Positions 28,080 through 38,500 of a stretch of 46,670 nucleotides of DNA are shown piece by piece. Position 1 is the first letter of the stretch; every line of letters starts with the position of its first letter. The notes beneath the pieces are model-generated. The model was not told the origin of the DNA, made no database searches, and saw only the letters and a list, made by a program, of their open reading frames with translations. Origin of the DNA: Candidatus Omnitrophota bacterium (GTDB taxonomy: Bacteria; Omnitrophota; Gorgyraeia; Gygaellales; Profunditerraquicolaceae); assembly GCA_030691865.1 (NCBI GenBank), contig JAUYDL010000044.1, positions 1 to 46,670 of the forward strand, in the 5' to 3' direction. Both the position numbers and the translations under genes were made by a program.

Positions 28080-28089
28080 AACCTTTACT

Positions 28090-28743
28090 ATGCTATATAT
28101 AGTTGCTACCCCAATCGGTAACTTAAAAGACTGCACACATAGGGCAATCGAGGTTTTAAAAAGCGTAGATTTAATTGCCTGTGAAGATACGCGGCACACT
28201 AAAATTTTACTTGGGCATTATGAGATTAAAACTCCCACGACCAGCTTTTTTCAGCACAACCGGTTTACCAAGGGCGAGTATTTACTGGGTTTATTAAAAG
28301 CAGGGAAAAATATTGCTTTGGTTTCGGATGCCGGCACCCCGGGAATCCTGGATCCCGGATATAATTTAATTAATCTGGCGATAAAAAATAACCTGGAGAT
28401 GACTTTTATTCCCGGGGCTACGGCTTTTGTTAATGCTTTGGTGCTTTCGGGAAAACCAGCTCATGAATTTTATTTTGGCGGATTTCTGCCTAATCGAACT
28501 GGCGCGCGTAGAAATCAGCTGGAAAAATTACAGAAACTCGGTTGCACCTTGGTTCTTTATGAATCCTGCCATAGAATTTTGGCTAGCTTGGAGGATATCG
28601 GGTTGGTTTTTGGGGATAAAGAAATTACGGTAGCCAGGGAGTTAACTAAGAAATTTGAGGAAATCCTGCGCGCTAATCCTAAAATCATTCAAGAAAAGCT
28701 CAGCGCAAATAAGCCTCGCGGTGAGTTTGTAATCGTAATTTAG
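28090..28743 (+). CDS. rsmI: 16S rRNA (cytidine-1402-2'-O)-methyltransferase RsmI, short form
   Basis: A SAM-dependent tetrapyrrole-methylase-fold enzyme. Seen: LYIVATPIGNLKDCTHRAIEVL, CEDTRHTKILL, LVSDAGTPGILDPGY, FLPNRTGARRNQL and VARELTKKFEEI. It is 217 residues against the usual 270-290: it lacks the C-terminal domain after KPRGEFVIVI. ATG 28090 is used, because the longer frame from 28045 lies inside the palindromic repeat. A promoter follows almost directly after the stop. Confidence 0.92.
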   Translation: MLYIVATPIGNLKDCTHRAIEVLKSVDLIACEDTRHTKILLGHYEIKTPTTSFFQHNRFTKGEYLLGLLKAGKNIALVSDAGTPGILDPGYNLINLAIKNNLEMTFIPGATAFVNALVLSGKPAHEFYFGGFLPNRTGARRNQLEKLQKLGCTLVLYESCHRILASLEDIGLVFGDKEITVARELTKKFEEILRANPKIIQEKLSANKPRGEFVIVI

Positions 28744-28745
28744 CC

Positions 28746-28773
28746 TTGACAAAGAGAGAGCAGATGATATACT
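28746..28773 (+). promoter_or_regulatory. Promoter of the pyr operon
   Basis: -35 TTGACA (28746-28751), 16-bp spacer, -10 TATACT (28768-28773), just ahead of the PyrR-type leader. Confidence 0.75.
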
Positions 28774-28786
28774 TAGGTAAAGTTAA

Positions 28787-28818
28787 CCTTTAAGCTCGGC
28801 TCAGAGAAGCTGGTAAGG
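28787..28818 (+). promoter_or_regulatory. PyrR-binding anti-antiterminator stem-loop
   Basis: CCTT (28787-28790) pairs with AAGG (28815-28818), enclosing an upper stem CGGCT/AGCTG with loop CAGAGA. This matches the known PyrR-binding loop of pyr leaders (CAGAGAG loop, GCTG and AAGG in the 3' half). The AAGG could alternatively pair with CCTT of the downstream terminator, as expected for attenuation. Confidence 0.75.
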
Positions 28819-28853
28819 TGAAAAAATGAATAAAATAGAGTTGCAAAATATGA

Positions 28854-29503
<650 letters not shown>

Positions 29504-29504
<1 letters not shown>

Positions 29505-30436
29505 TGCTTTGGACCAAGAAGGATCTTTTAGGCCTTGAATATTTAACGCCAAGCGAGATTGAGCTTATTTTAGATACGGCGGAATCTTTTAAAGAGGTCT
29601 CTACGCGTGAGATTAAAAAAGTTCCTGCTTTACGCGGCAAAACCGCAGTTAATCTTTTTTATGAGCCGTCCACGCGCACCCGCGTATCTTTTGAGGTGGC
29701 CGCTAAAAGGCTTTCTGCCGACGTAATTAATATTGCCACCGAAACTTCCAGTGTGCGCAAGGGGGAGACTTTAATTGATACCGGTAAAAATATTCAGGCG
29801 CTTAAAGCCGACATTATTATTATGCGGCATAACTGTTCGGGTGCAGCCAATATGCTTGCCCGCGCTTTAGATATTAGCGTGGTGAACGCCGGAGACGGTT
29901 GGCATGAGCATCCTACTCAGGCCCTGCTGGACATTTTTACCTTAAAAGAAAAATTGGGGAAAATTAAAGGTTTAAATGTAGCGATTGTTGGTGATATTGC
30001 GCATTCTCGGGTTGCGCGTTCCAATATTTGGGGTCTGACTAAATTAGGGGCCAAGGTTACCTTATGCGCTCCGGAGATGCTGCTTCCGCCAGGTATAGAA
30101 ATAACCGGGGCCAAGACATCTAGTAATATTGACGAAGTTTTGAAAAATGCTGATGCGGTTAATGTTTTAAGGATGCAGTTTGAGCGAGATGAAGATGCGG
30201 CATTTCCCGAGCAGTTGGATTATTTTAAGAAATTTGGCATTACGGAGGAAAGATTAGCTCAGGCTAAAAAAGATATTCTGGTGATGCATCCTGGCCCGAT
30301 AAACCGGGGAATTGAAATGTCCAGCGGGGTGGCCGACGGAACTAATTCAGTGATCTTGGAGCAGGTAACCAATGGTATCGCGGTAAGAATGGCGGTCTTA
30401 TTTTTAGTCAGCCAGGCAAAGGAAGCAAAACAATGA
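29504..30436 (+). CDS. pyrB: Aspartate carbamoyltransferase catalytic subunit
   Basis: Forms carbamoyl-aspartate from carbamoyl phosphate and aspartate. 310 residues with FYEPSTRTRVSFEVAAKRL (carbamoyl-phosphate site), HEHPTQALLDIFTL, VGDIAHSRVARSN and HPGPINRGIE. No pyrI regulatory subunit is seen. The end overlaps pyrC as ATGA. Confidence 0.96.
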
Positions 30437-31707
30437 GTATACTGATAAAAAATGGCAGGGTCATTGATCCGGCCAATAAAATTGATACTGTTTTGGATAT
30501 TTTTATCCAGGACAATAAAATATCCAGAGTTGCTAAAGATATCCAAGTTCAGGCTGAAACTATAATTGATGCCGGTAATAAAATTGTTGCTCCGGGCATT
30601 GTGGATATGCATGTGCATTTACGGGAACCCGGCAGGGAAGATAAGGAAACTATTGCCAGCGCTACAGCGGCTGCGGCTAAAGGCGGGGTAACTACTGTTT
30701 TGGCGATGCCCAATACCCAGCCGGCGATGGATTGCCCAAAGAGCGTGGAATTATTGCAGGGTATAATTAACAAAAATGCCAAAATTAATGTGCAGATTTG
30801 TGGTACGATTACTAAAGGCCGTTTGGGCCAAGAGCTTAGCGATATCGCGGCCCTTAAGAAAATTGGGGTTTGTGCTCTCAGTGATGATGGATGTTCTGTG
30901 GACAATGATGCGCTGATGCTGAAGGCACTAAAACAAGCAAAACCAGCCGGGCTTTTAATGATTTGCCACTGCGAGGATAAAAAACTTTCCGGAAAAGGAG
31001 TAATTAATTTAGGTTTTAATTCTACACGGCTGGGATTGCGCGGCATATCTAATGCCTCAGAATATAAGAGGGTCCAGCGGGATATTGGGTTAGCAGAGCA
31101 ATCCGGTTGCCCGGTGCATATTGCCCACGTCAGTTGCCGGGAATCCGTAGAGATAATTGCTCAGGCTAAGAAAAAAGGTATTTTGGTAACAAGCGAAACC
31201 GCTCCGCATTATTTTGCCCTTACCGAAGATGAGCTTTTAGAATATGACACCAATATGAAAATGAATCCTCCCTTAAGGAGCAAAGAAGATCTGGCGGCGA
31301 TAAAACAGGGATTAAAGGACGGCATTATTGATGCTATCGCCTCGGATCATGCTCCGCATACCGAAAATGAAAAAGATATTGAGTTTGAACGCGCAGAGTT
31401 TGGAGTGGTGGGGCTGGAAACCGAGCTTTCCGTGAGCATAACGGAATTAATAAATAAACAGGTCCTGGATTGGCCGGGGTTAATCCAGAAGCTTTGTTTA
31501 AATCCTGCACGGATATTAGGACTAGACAGAGGAAGATTAACCGCAGGCAGCTTTGCGGATGTTGTGATAATTTCTGATCAACCATCCTGGATAGTGGATA
31601 AACCAGCGCTGGTTTCTAAATCTAAGAATTCTGCTTTCCTGGGCCGCTCCTTAAAGGGGTTGGTGGATTACACAATCTGCAATGGAACAATAGTCTATCA
31701 AAGGTAG
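30433..31707 (+). CDS. pyrC: Dihydroorotase, class I
   Basis: Cyclises carbamoyl-aspartate. 424 residues; zinc ligands in DMHVHLREPG, VHIAHVS and the catalytic ASDHAPHT are present, as is the SETAPHYF segment. The class I length and its place after pyrB suggest it may associate with PyrB as in Aquifex. It ends 2 nt before the EndoQ-like gene. Confidence 0.96.
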   Translation: MSILIKNGRVIDPANKIDTVLDIFIQDNKISRVAKDIQVQAETIIDAGNKIVAPGIVDMHVHLREPGREDKETIASATAAAAKGGVTTVLAMPNTQPAMDCPKSVELLQGIINKNAKINVQICGTITKGRLGQELSDIAALKKIGVCALSDDGCSVDNDALMLKALKQAKPAGLLMICHCEDKKLSGKGVINLGFNSTRLGLRGISNASEYKRVQRDIGLAEQSGCPVHIAHVSCRESVEIIAQAKKKGILVTSETAPHYFALTEDELLEYDTNMKMNPPLRSKEDLAAIKQGLKDGIIDAIASDHAPHTENEKDIEFERAEFGVVGLETELSVSITELINKQVLDWPGLIQKLCLNPARILGLDRGRLTAGSFADVVIISDQPSWIVDKPALVSKSKNSAFLGRSLKGLVDYTICNGTIVYQR

Positions 31708-31709
31708 AT

Positions 31710-34190
31710 ATGGAATTTATCGCTGATTTTCATATTCATTCTAAATACTCTCGGGCCACCAGCCGCGATATGGATGTTATACATTTGGCGCAATGGGCAA
31801 AATTAAAAGGTATAAACTTAATGGGTACCGGTGATTTTACTCATCATTTGTGGTTGGAGGAATTAAAGCATACTCTACAAGATTGCGGCAATGGTTTATT
31901 TAAACACGCCGATGTTTATTTTATGCTTACCGCGGAAATCAGCAGTATTTATTCTAAGGGGGGCAAGGGGTATCGTATCCACAATCTTATTTTTGCTCCT
32001 TCTTTTTCCGTCGTAGACAAGATTAATAGTGCTCTTTCTCGACGGGGTGCAAATTTATCCAGCGACGGCCGGCCTATCATTGGCCTGCCTGCCGCGGAGC
32101 TTGCGCGGATTGTATTTGATATTGATGAAAATAATGTAATAGTCCCTGCACATTGTCTTCTGCCGGGTAGTTTTGTGCATACCTTAAAAGGAATGAAGGC
32201 CATTGAAGATATTTCTAAAAAGGATTACGTTTATACTCATAAAATGCGTTTTAAAAAAGTAACCAAATCATTGCAAAGAGGATATCAGGGAGATATTTTG
32301 CATATAAAACCATATTATTTTAGAAAAGGCATGAAGGCTACTCTTGAACACCCATTTTATATAATAAAAACACATAAAAATTGCCTATCAAGAGGCAGTT
32401 TTTGTATGCCGAATTGTTCCCAATTGAAAGATAAAGGTTGTAAGCGTAGATACTTTAATCAATATTATCCAGAATGGGTCCAGGCAAAAGATGTAGAAAT
32501 AAACGATATTATGGTTTTTCCGAGATTTAATGAAAAAACTAAAAACAAGAAAAGCATTAAGATTAATCAGTTAATTTCAGGTGAGCTAATTTCTAAAGAC
32601 GAGAAAATTGCTTATAAGGGCAGCAGAACAACTTTTATAAATAATACTATCAAGATTACCAAGGATTTCTGTAGGTTGATAGGGTATTTTGTTTCTGAAG
32701 GGTATACGAATAGCAGGGATTGCGTTTCATTTTGTTTCTCAAGAGAAGAAGATGAATATATAAATGATGTTATTATCCTAATGAAAAAAGTGTTTGGGGT
32801 TGAGTTATCAAAAACGCAGACAAAAAATAATGTAAATGGTATAGAGCTGATTTTCTATTCTAAGATTTTATGTACGTTGTTCAGTAAGTTATTTTATACA
32901 AATATTAAAGTAAAAAAAGCTCACTCAAAGGTTTTGCCTAATTGGATGTTGGAATTACCTTTAAAGAAGCAAGTGGAAATTATAGTAGGATGGTGGCGAG
33001 GAGATAAAGGTTATACTGTATCAGAACCATTAATGAATCAAGCCAAAGTTTTATTTTTAAGATTAGGTATAATTCCTTCAATCGGAAGAGATCCTATAGA
33101 TAAGCATAAAATGCGTGGGAAGCATTTTATAAAAGGAAGGGAAATTTTAGCCAAACATGACATTTTTCATTTTAATAACCTTTCTTTTTTTGAAGATAAA
33201 TTTAATTTGCTTAAAGAAGATGAGTTTAAAAAGTTTAAAACCAAATCCGCAGGCAGGCATGGCTGGATAGATAGAAACTATGCATATTTACCAGTAAAAA
33301 ACATCATAAAAGAAAAATATCAAGGTAAAGTTTATAATTTGGAAGTAAAAGACGATAATTCTTATGTTTGCGATTTTGCAGTGGTTCATAATTGCTGGAC
33401 TCCTTGGTTTAGCCTGTTTGGTTCGATGTCTGGATTTGACAGAATCGAAGATTGTTTTGAAGAGCAGACTCCAAAGATATTTGCACTTGAGACCGGGCTT
33501 AGTTCGGACCCTGGGATGAATTGGCGTCTAAGCGCCCTGGATAGGTTTACCTTAATTTCTAATAGCGATGCGCATTCGCCGCAGAAAATAGGCCGGGAGG
33601 CCAATGTTTTTAATTGTGAGTTGGATTACAAAACTATCCGCGAGGTTTTGAAAACCAAAGATAAGAAAAGATTCTTATATACCATTGAATTTTTTCCTGA
33701 AGAAGGTAAATATCATTTTGATGGTCATAGGCTTTGTGGTTTCCGTTGGTCACCTCAAGAGACTAAACAACACAACGGAAAATGCTCTAAGTGCGGCAAA
33801 TCCGTTACTGTCGGCGTGGTTAATCGGGTTGAGAAACTAGCCGATCGCCCAGAAGGATTTAAACCGGATAACGCAATTCCTTTTAAGAATTTAATTCCAT
33901 TTGCCGAGATAATTGCTGAAGTAAGGGGTGTGGGCAAAGCTTCTATAAATGTAGAAAGAGACTATAACAGTTATTTAGCCAAATTTGGAACAGAGTTTAA
34001 TATTCTGCTTAAAGCTTCAAAAGAGGAGCTGCTTAAAAGCCTGCCTCCTAAAGTTGTCGAGGGTGTTTTGCGCATGCGCGCAGGCAAGGTTAATATTAAA
34101 GCGGGCTTTGACGGTGAATATGGAATAATCTCTATATTTGACGATAATGAGCAGCAGGAGAAAAGCGAGCAGCAGCTAAGTTTATTTTAA
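31710..34190 (+). CDS. EndoQ-like PHP-domain DNA endonuclease, interrupted by an intein
   Basis: The precursor is 826 residues; removing the intein (149-561) leaves 413, the size of endonuclease Q, which nicks 5' of deaminated bases. PHP metal motifs: DFHIHSKYS (residues 6-14), GTGDFTHH, VPAH and SNSDAHSP. A zinc-finger-like CGF...CSKCGK segment and a helix-hairpin-helix-like FAEIIAEVRGVGKASINVERDY follow. The last residues, QLSLF (822-826), match the bacterial sliding-clamp-binding pentapeptide. Its start lies 2 nt after pyrC, so it should be transcribed with the pyr genes. Older annotations call this family UvrD-like helicase, but no helicase motif is present. Confidence 0.88.
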   Translation: MEFIADFHIHSKYSRATSRDMDVIHLAQWAKLKGINLMGTGDFTHHLWLEELKHTLQDCGNGLFKHADVYFMLTAEISSIYSKGGKGYRIHNLIFAPSFSVVDKINSALSRRGANLSSDGRPIIGLPAAELARIVFDIDENNVIVPAHCLLPGSFVHTLKGMKAIEDISKKDYVYTHKMRFKKVTKSLQRGYQGDILHIKPYYFRKGMKATLEHPFYIIKTHKNCLSRGSFCMPNCSQLKDKGCKRRYFNQYYPEWVQAKDVEINDIMVFPRFNEKTKNKKSIKINQLISGELISKDEKIAYKGSRTTFINNTIKITKDFCRLIGYFVSEGYTNSRDCVSFCFSREEDEYINDVIILMKKVFGVELSKTQTKNNVNGIELIFYSKILCTLFSKLFYTNIKVKKAHSKVLPNWMLELPLKKQVEIIVGWWRGDKGYTVSEPLMNQAKVLFLRLGIIPSIGRDPIDKHKMRGKHFIKGREILAKHDIFHFNNLSFFEDKFNLLKEDEFKKFKTKSAGRHGWIDRNYAYLPVKNIIKEKYQGKVYNLEVKDDNSYVCDFAVVHNCWTPWFSLFGSMSGFDRIEDCFEEQTPKIFALETGLSSDPGMNWRLSALDRFTLISNSDAHSPQKIGREANVFNCELDYKTIREVLKTKDKKRFLYTIEFFPEEGKYHFDGHRLCGFRWSPQETKQHNGKCSKCGKSVTVGVVNRVEKLADRPEGFKPDNAIPFKNLIPFAEIIAEVRGVGKASINVERDYNSYLAKFGTEFNILLKASKEELLKSLPPKVVEGVLRMRAGKVNIKAGFDGEYGIISIFDDNEQQEKSEQQLSLF
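32154..33392 (+). mobile_element. EndoQ intein, 413 residues, LAGLIDADG endonuclease
   Basis: Sits between VPAH and CWTPWFSLFG, directly after a predicted metal-binding His. Block A CLLPGSFVHTLKGMKAI; block B ATLEHPFYII with the catalytic His; endonuclease motifs LIGYFVSEGYT and IVGWWRGDKGY; block F VYNLEVKDDNSYVCDF; ends VVHN before Cys+1. The intein is visibly more AT-rich than the exteins. Motif 2 is imperfect (GWWRGDKG). Confidence 0.92.
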
Positions 34191-34191
34191 C

Positions 34192-34263
34192 GCCCCTGTA
34201 GCGCAATGGATAGCGCACTAGCCTCCGAAGCTAGTGGTACAGGTTCGACTCCTGTCAGGGGCA
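34192..34263 (+). tRNA. tRNA-Arg (CCG)
   Basis: 72 nt: acceptor GCCCCTG/CAGGGGC, short D arm GCGC/GCGC, anticodon stem CTAGC/GCTAG enclosing CTCCGAA (anticodon CCG), discriminator A, no encoded CCA. It starts right after the EndoQ stop. The following gap to carA (34264-34416) is AT-rich and shows no clear terminator. Confidence 0.93.
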
Positions 34264-34416
34264 AAATACGGCAATAATGCCAAAGTGGCTCATAAGCCCA
34301 TAATTTAGGCATAAAATCAGTTAAAGTGGTTTATATATTCATTTTTATAGGTTTAAATATAATAAAAGTGGAGTAAAAATTATAAATGGAATCATGAAAA
34401 TAGGAGTAATTTCATT

Positions 34417-35493
34417 ATGAAAGCAATCTTATTTTTAGAGGATGGTAAAAGTTTTAATGGAGAGAGTGACCTTGGCGCAGAGTGCTTAGGGGAAGTAATT
34501 ATTAATACTGCGGTGGTAGGATACCAGGAGATGATTACGGATCCGGCTAACGCCGAGAAAATTTTGGTATTTACTTATCCCTTAATTGGCAATTATGGGT
34601 GTGCTCCCAAATTCAGTGAATCAACAAAAGTTTGGGTGAGCGGTTTGGTGATGAAGGAAAAAAGCAAGATGTATTCCAACTGGCAGGCTAAGTCAAGTTT
34701 AGATGATTTTCTTAATGACAATAAAACATTGGCAATTTACAACCTGGATACACGAACCTTGACCGTGCACCTAAGGGAAAAAGGCCCGCTAGTAGGAATA
34801 ATTTCTACCAGTGAATTTGATCCTAAAAAGTTATCAGAAAAAATAAAAGAATTTAAGAGCCGGCCTGCAAAAAGCTTGCTGCCGTTTGTATCAACTCAAA
34901 AAATGCGGACTTTGGGTAAGCCAAAGGGTAAGAAAATTGCGGTTTTAGATTTAGGAGCGACTTTGGGCCTCATTAGGCAATTAGAAGCATTAGGTTTTTC
35001 TCTGGCGGTGTTTCCTTATAATGCTAGCGCCAAGCAAATTTTAGCCATCAAGCCCAAAGGTTTAGTGCTCTCCAGCGGCCCGGAAAATGATTGCGGTTTA
35101 GAAACTGTAGCGCAGAATATAAAACCTCTGATTGGAAAGCTGCCTATACTGGGGGTGGCCACAGGATGCCAGGTTTTAGCCACCTCTTTAGGCGCACAAC
35201 TGGCCCGCTTAAAGCTTGGGCACCGAGGAGTAAATTATCCGATCGCCAGGCCAGGCACCTTTAAAGGTGAAATTACCGCTCAGAATCACGGATATGTCAT
35301 TGATAATAATTCATTGCGTAAAATAAAAGAAATAAAAGTAACTGCCTATAATTTAAATGATCATACGATAGAGGAAATCGAAAGCAAGAAATTAAAGATC
35401 ATCGCAGTTGCGTATAATCCCGTAAGCGCGGGTTTTAATCAAGCCAACGCAATATTAATAAAATTTAGCAAACTATTAAGCACCCGGCGCTAA
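34417..35493 (+). CDS. carA: Carbamoyl-phosphate synthase small subunit with a lost glutaminase triad
   Basis: The fold is clear: N-terminal CPSase domain (LFLEDGKSFNGES, AVVGYQEMITDPANA, LDTRTLTVHLREKG) and C-terminal class I amidotransferase domain (HRGVNYPIA, TAQNHGYVID). But the nucleophile elbow GICLGHQ reads GVATGCQ, so catalytic Cys is Ala248 and the next His is Cys251. The HPE pair reads NPV, so catalytic His is Asn334 and Glu is Val336. It cannot hydrolyse glutamine by the known mechanism. It probably remains as a structural partner of CarB using free ammonia; another role is possible. The last codons and stop lie in the RNA element before carB. Confidence 0.9.
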   Translation: MKAILFLEDGKSFNGESDLGAECLGEVIINTAVVGYQEMITDPANAEKILVFTYPLIGNYGCAPKFSESTKVWVSGLVMKEKSKMYSNWQAKSSLDDFLNDNKTLAIYNLDTRTLTVHLREKGPLVGIISTSEFDPKKLSEKIKEFKSRPAKSLLPFVSTQKMRTLGKPKGKKIAVLDLGATLGLIRQLEALGFSLAVFPYNASAKQILAIKPKGLVLSSGPENDCGLETVAQNIKPLIGKLPILGVATGCQVLATSLGAQLARLKLGHRGVNYPIARPGTFKGEITAQNHGYVIDNNSLRKIKEIKVTAYNLNDHTIEEIESKKLKIIAVAYNPVSAGFNQANAILIKFSKLLSTRR

Positions 35494-35529
35494 TTGGAAT
35501 TGCGCCGGTGTGTGTCTGTACACAAGGAG
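35481..35529 (+). ncRNA. Two-hairpin leader element, copy before carB
   Basis: Hairpin 1 arms CACCCGGCGC and GCGCCGGTG with one bulged C, loop TAATTGGAATT; hairpin 2 arms TGTGT and ACACA, tetraloop CTGT; then AAGGAG and ATG 7 nt later. Hairpin 2 has a completely different but still complementary sequence. The carA stop TAA is the start of the first loop. Confidence 0.88.
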
Positions 35530-35535
35530 ATAAAG

Positions 35536-38500
35536 ATGCCCAGACGCAAAGATTTTAAGAAGGTTTTAATGATTGGCTCCGGGCCGATAGTTATTGGCCA
35601 GGCATGTGAATTTGATTATTCCGGGAGCCAGGCCTGTAAAGCCTTGAGAGAGGAAGGTTATTTTACAATTTTGGTAAACTCTAATCCGGCAACCATTATG
35701 ACTGATCCGGGAATGGCTGATGTGACTTATATCGAACCCCTGAATGTTGATGTCTTAACCAAGATCATCGCCAAGGAAAGACCGGAGGCGCTCTTGCCCA
35801 CTCTCGGCGGGCAAACGGCATTAAATCTGGCTTTTTTTCTAATGAAGCAAGGGGTACTTAAAAAATACGGGGTAGAATCTATCGGCGCATCGGTAGATGC
35901 TATTGCCTGCGCTGAAGACCGGAACCTTTTTAAGCAAGCGATGCAGGAGATCGGCGTGGATATGCCTAAAAGCGGTATAGCCAGATCGGTTAAAGAAGGT
36001 ATGAAAATAGGTTTAGAGATCGGTTTTCCTTTGATCTTGCGGCCGGCTTATTGTTTAGGCGGAAGCGGCGGCGGGATCGTTTATAATAAAGAAGAACTGG
36101 AGATGCTGTTATTTAAAGGAATCCAGACCAGCCCGGTACATCAGGTGTTGGTTGAGCAATCAGTTTTAGGCTGGAAAGAGATTGAATTTGAGGTAATGCG
36201 CGATTGCGCGGATAATGTAATTATAATCACCTCTATGGAAAACATTGATCCGATGGGGGTGCATACCGGAGATAGCATTGTGGTGGCTCCTGCCCAGACG
36301 CTTACCCCCCAGGAGTACACTGACTTTGTTTATCTTTGCAAAAAGATTATTCGTAAGATCGGCATCTCCGGCGGCGGAGCCAATATTCAGTTTGGCCAGA
36401 ATCCGGACAACGGAAAGATTGTGATTATCGAAGTTAACCCCAGGCTCTCGCGTTCCTCAGCCCTGGCCTCTAAAGCCACGGGATTCCCGATTGCTCGAGT
36501 AGCGACCAAATTAGCCGTAGGTTTAACTTTACCGGAAGTAATGAACCAGGTCACCGGTAAAACTACCTCATTTTTTGAGCCGACAATAGATTATTGCGTG
36601 TTTAAAATTTGCCGATTTACTTTCGAAAAGTTTCCTCATGCTGAAAAGATATTGAATACTTCGATGAAGGCGGTAGGAGAGGCAATGTCTATCGGCAGAA
36701 ATTTTAAGGAGGCCTTGCAAAAAGGAATGCGTTCGCTAGAAATTAAACGCTTTGGCTTTGGCGCAGACGGTAAAGATAAAATTACCGACGCCATGCTTAA
36801 AAATCCGAATGCTTCTTTGCTTAAGCAGATTAAAGATAAGATTCGTATCCCCAATGATGAAAGGCTATTTTATTTAAGGTACGCATTAAAGGCGGGTTTA
36901 AGTATCGATGAAATTTTTGCACTTAGCCGCATCGACCGCTGGTTTCTGCATAATATGCAACAGCTGGTAGAACTAGAGGAGGAAATTAAACAATATAGAA
37001 ATGAGTTGGTAGAGGATGAACCGAAGATGCCGGTTGAATTATTAGCGCAAGCCAAGGCCGACGGGTTTTCTGATATCCAGCTCGCTTTTCTTTTGAATAC
37101 CAAAGAGGTAAAGGTGAAACAGCTACGCAAAAAAAGCAGCGTAAAAGCCGCGTATAAATTAGTGGATACTTGCGCCGGAGAATTTAATGCTCAGCAACCC
37201 TATTTTTATTCAACGCAAGAGACCAAAGATGAGGCCAGGCCAAGCAAGAATAAAAAAGTGGTAATCTTAGGAGGCGGCCCGAATAGAATTGGCCAAGGTA
37301 TTGAGTTTGATTATTGCTGTTGCCATGCTGCCTATGCGCTTAAAGAAGAAGGGGTAGACAGTGTTATGGTTAATTGTAATCCGGAGACGGTTTCCACGGA
37401 CTATGATACTTCCGACCGGCTCTATTTTGAACCGCTGACCTTTGAAGATATCATGAATATTATTGAAGTGGAGAAACCCTTAGGTGTCATTGTGCAGTTT
37501 GGAGGGCAAACCCCGATTAATCTGGCGGTGGCTCTGCGTCAGGCAGGAGTAAATATTTTAGGCACCAGCTCCGAAAGCATTGATATTGCCGAAGACCGCA
37601 AGCGTTTTAAACAGATGGTTGATAAGTTAGGGCTCTTGCAGCCAAACAGCGGAACGGTTTTTACTTTTGCCGAGGCGCAAAAGGTCGCCAGTAATATTGG
37701 CTATCCGGTATTAGTCAGGCCGTCATATGTTTTAGGCGGTCGGGCAATGGAGATTGTCTATGATCAGGAGTTATTGGAAAGGTTTATTCAGGAGGCCGCT
37801 GAGGTTTCCGGTGAGCATCCGATACTGATTGATAAATTCCTGGAAGATGCCATTGAAGTGGATGTGGATTTAATCGGGGATGGTGAAACTTTTGTTATCG
37901 GCGGGATTATGGAACATATCGAACAGGCAGGAGTGCATTCAGGAGACGCGGCGATGTCTCTACCTACATATACATTGAGCCCGGATATTTTGAAAAAACT
38001 AAGAGAGGCTTCCTACCGGTTAGCCAAAGAGTTGCATATTATTGGTTTAATGAATGTGCAGTACGCAGTTAAAGACGGAAAGGTCTATGTGTTAGAGGTT
38101 AACCCGCGCGCCTCCCGTACCGTGCCTTTAGTTTCTAAAGTTATCGGAGTACCCTTAGCCAAGCTGGCCACTAAAGTCATGCTGGGCCGGAAATTAAAAG
38201 ATCTAAGGTTTACCGAAGAAATAATCCCGCCGTATGTAGCGGTGAAGGAATCCGTATTTCCTTTTAACCGTTTTCCGGGGGTAGATGTAATGTTGGGCCC
38301 GGAGATGAAATCCACCGGCGAGGTGATGGGAATTGATATGGATTTTGCCAGCGCCTATATTAAAAGTCAGATTGCTGCAGGCCAAAAAGTTCCCAAAAAT
38401 GGCAATGTCTTTATCTCGGTACATGATCAGGATAAAAGAGATATAGTGTTTATCGCCAAAAAATTCAAGGATCTGGGTTTTAACATTTTTGCTTCCAGCG

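Noticed and set aside
28045-28089. 15-residue extension of RsmI
   Set aside because: It lies in the GGGGACG palindrome; the conserved start is MLYIVATPIGNL at 28090.
32154-33392. Separate endonuclease gene or broken pyr-operon gene
   Set aside because: The frame is continuous with both PHP halves and has Cys1, the C-terminal HN and Cys+1 of an intein.
35494-35535. Upstream CarB start at 35494
   Set aside because: It reads through the two-hairpin element; GGAG and the conserved MPRRKDF place the start at 35536.
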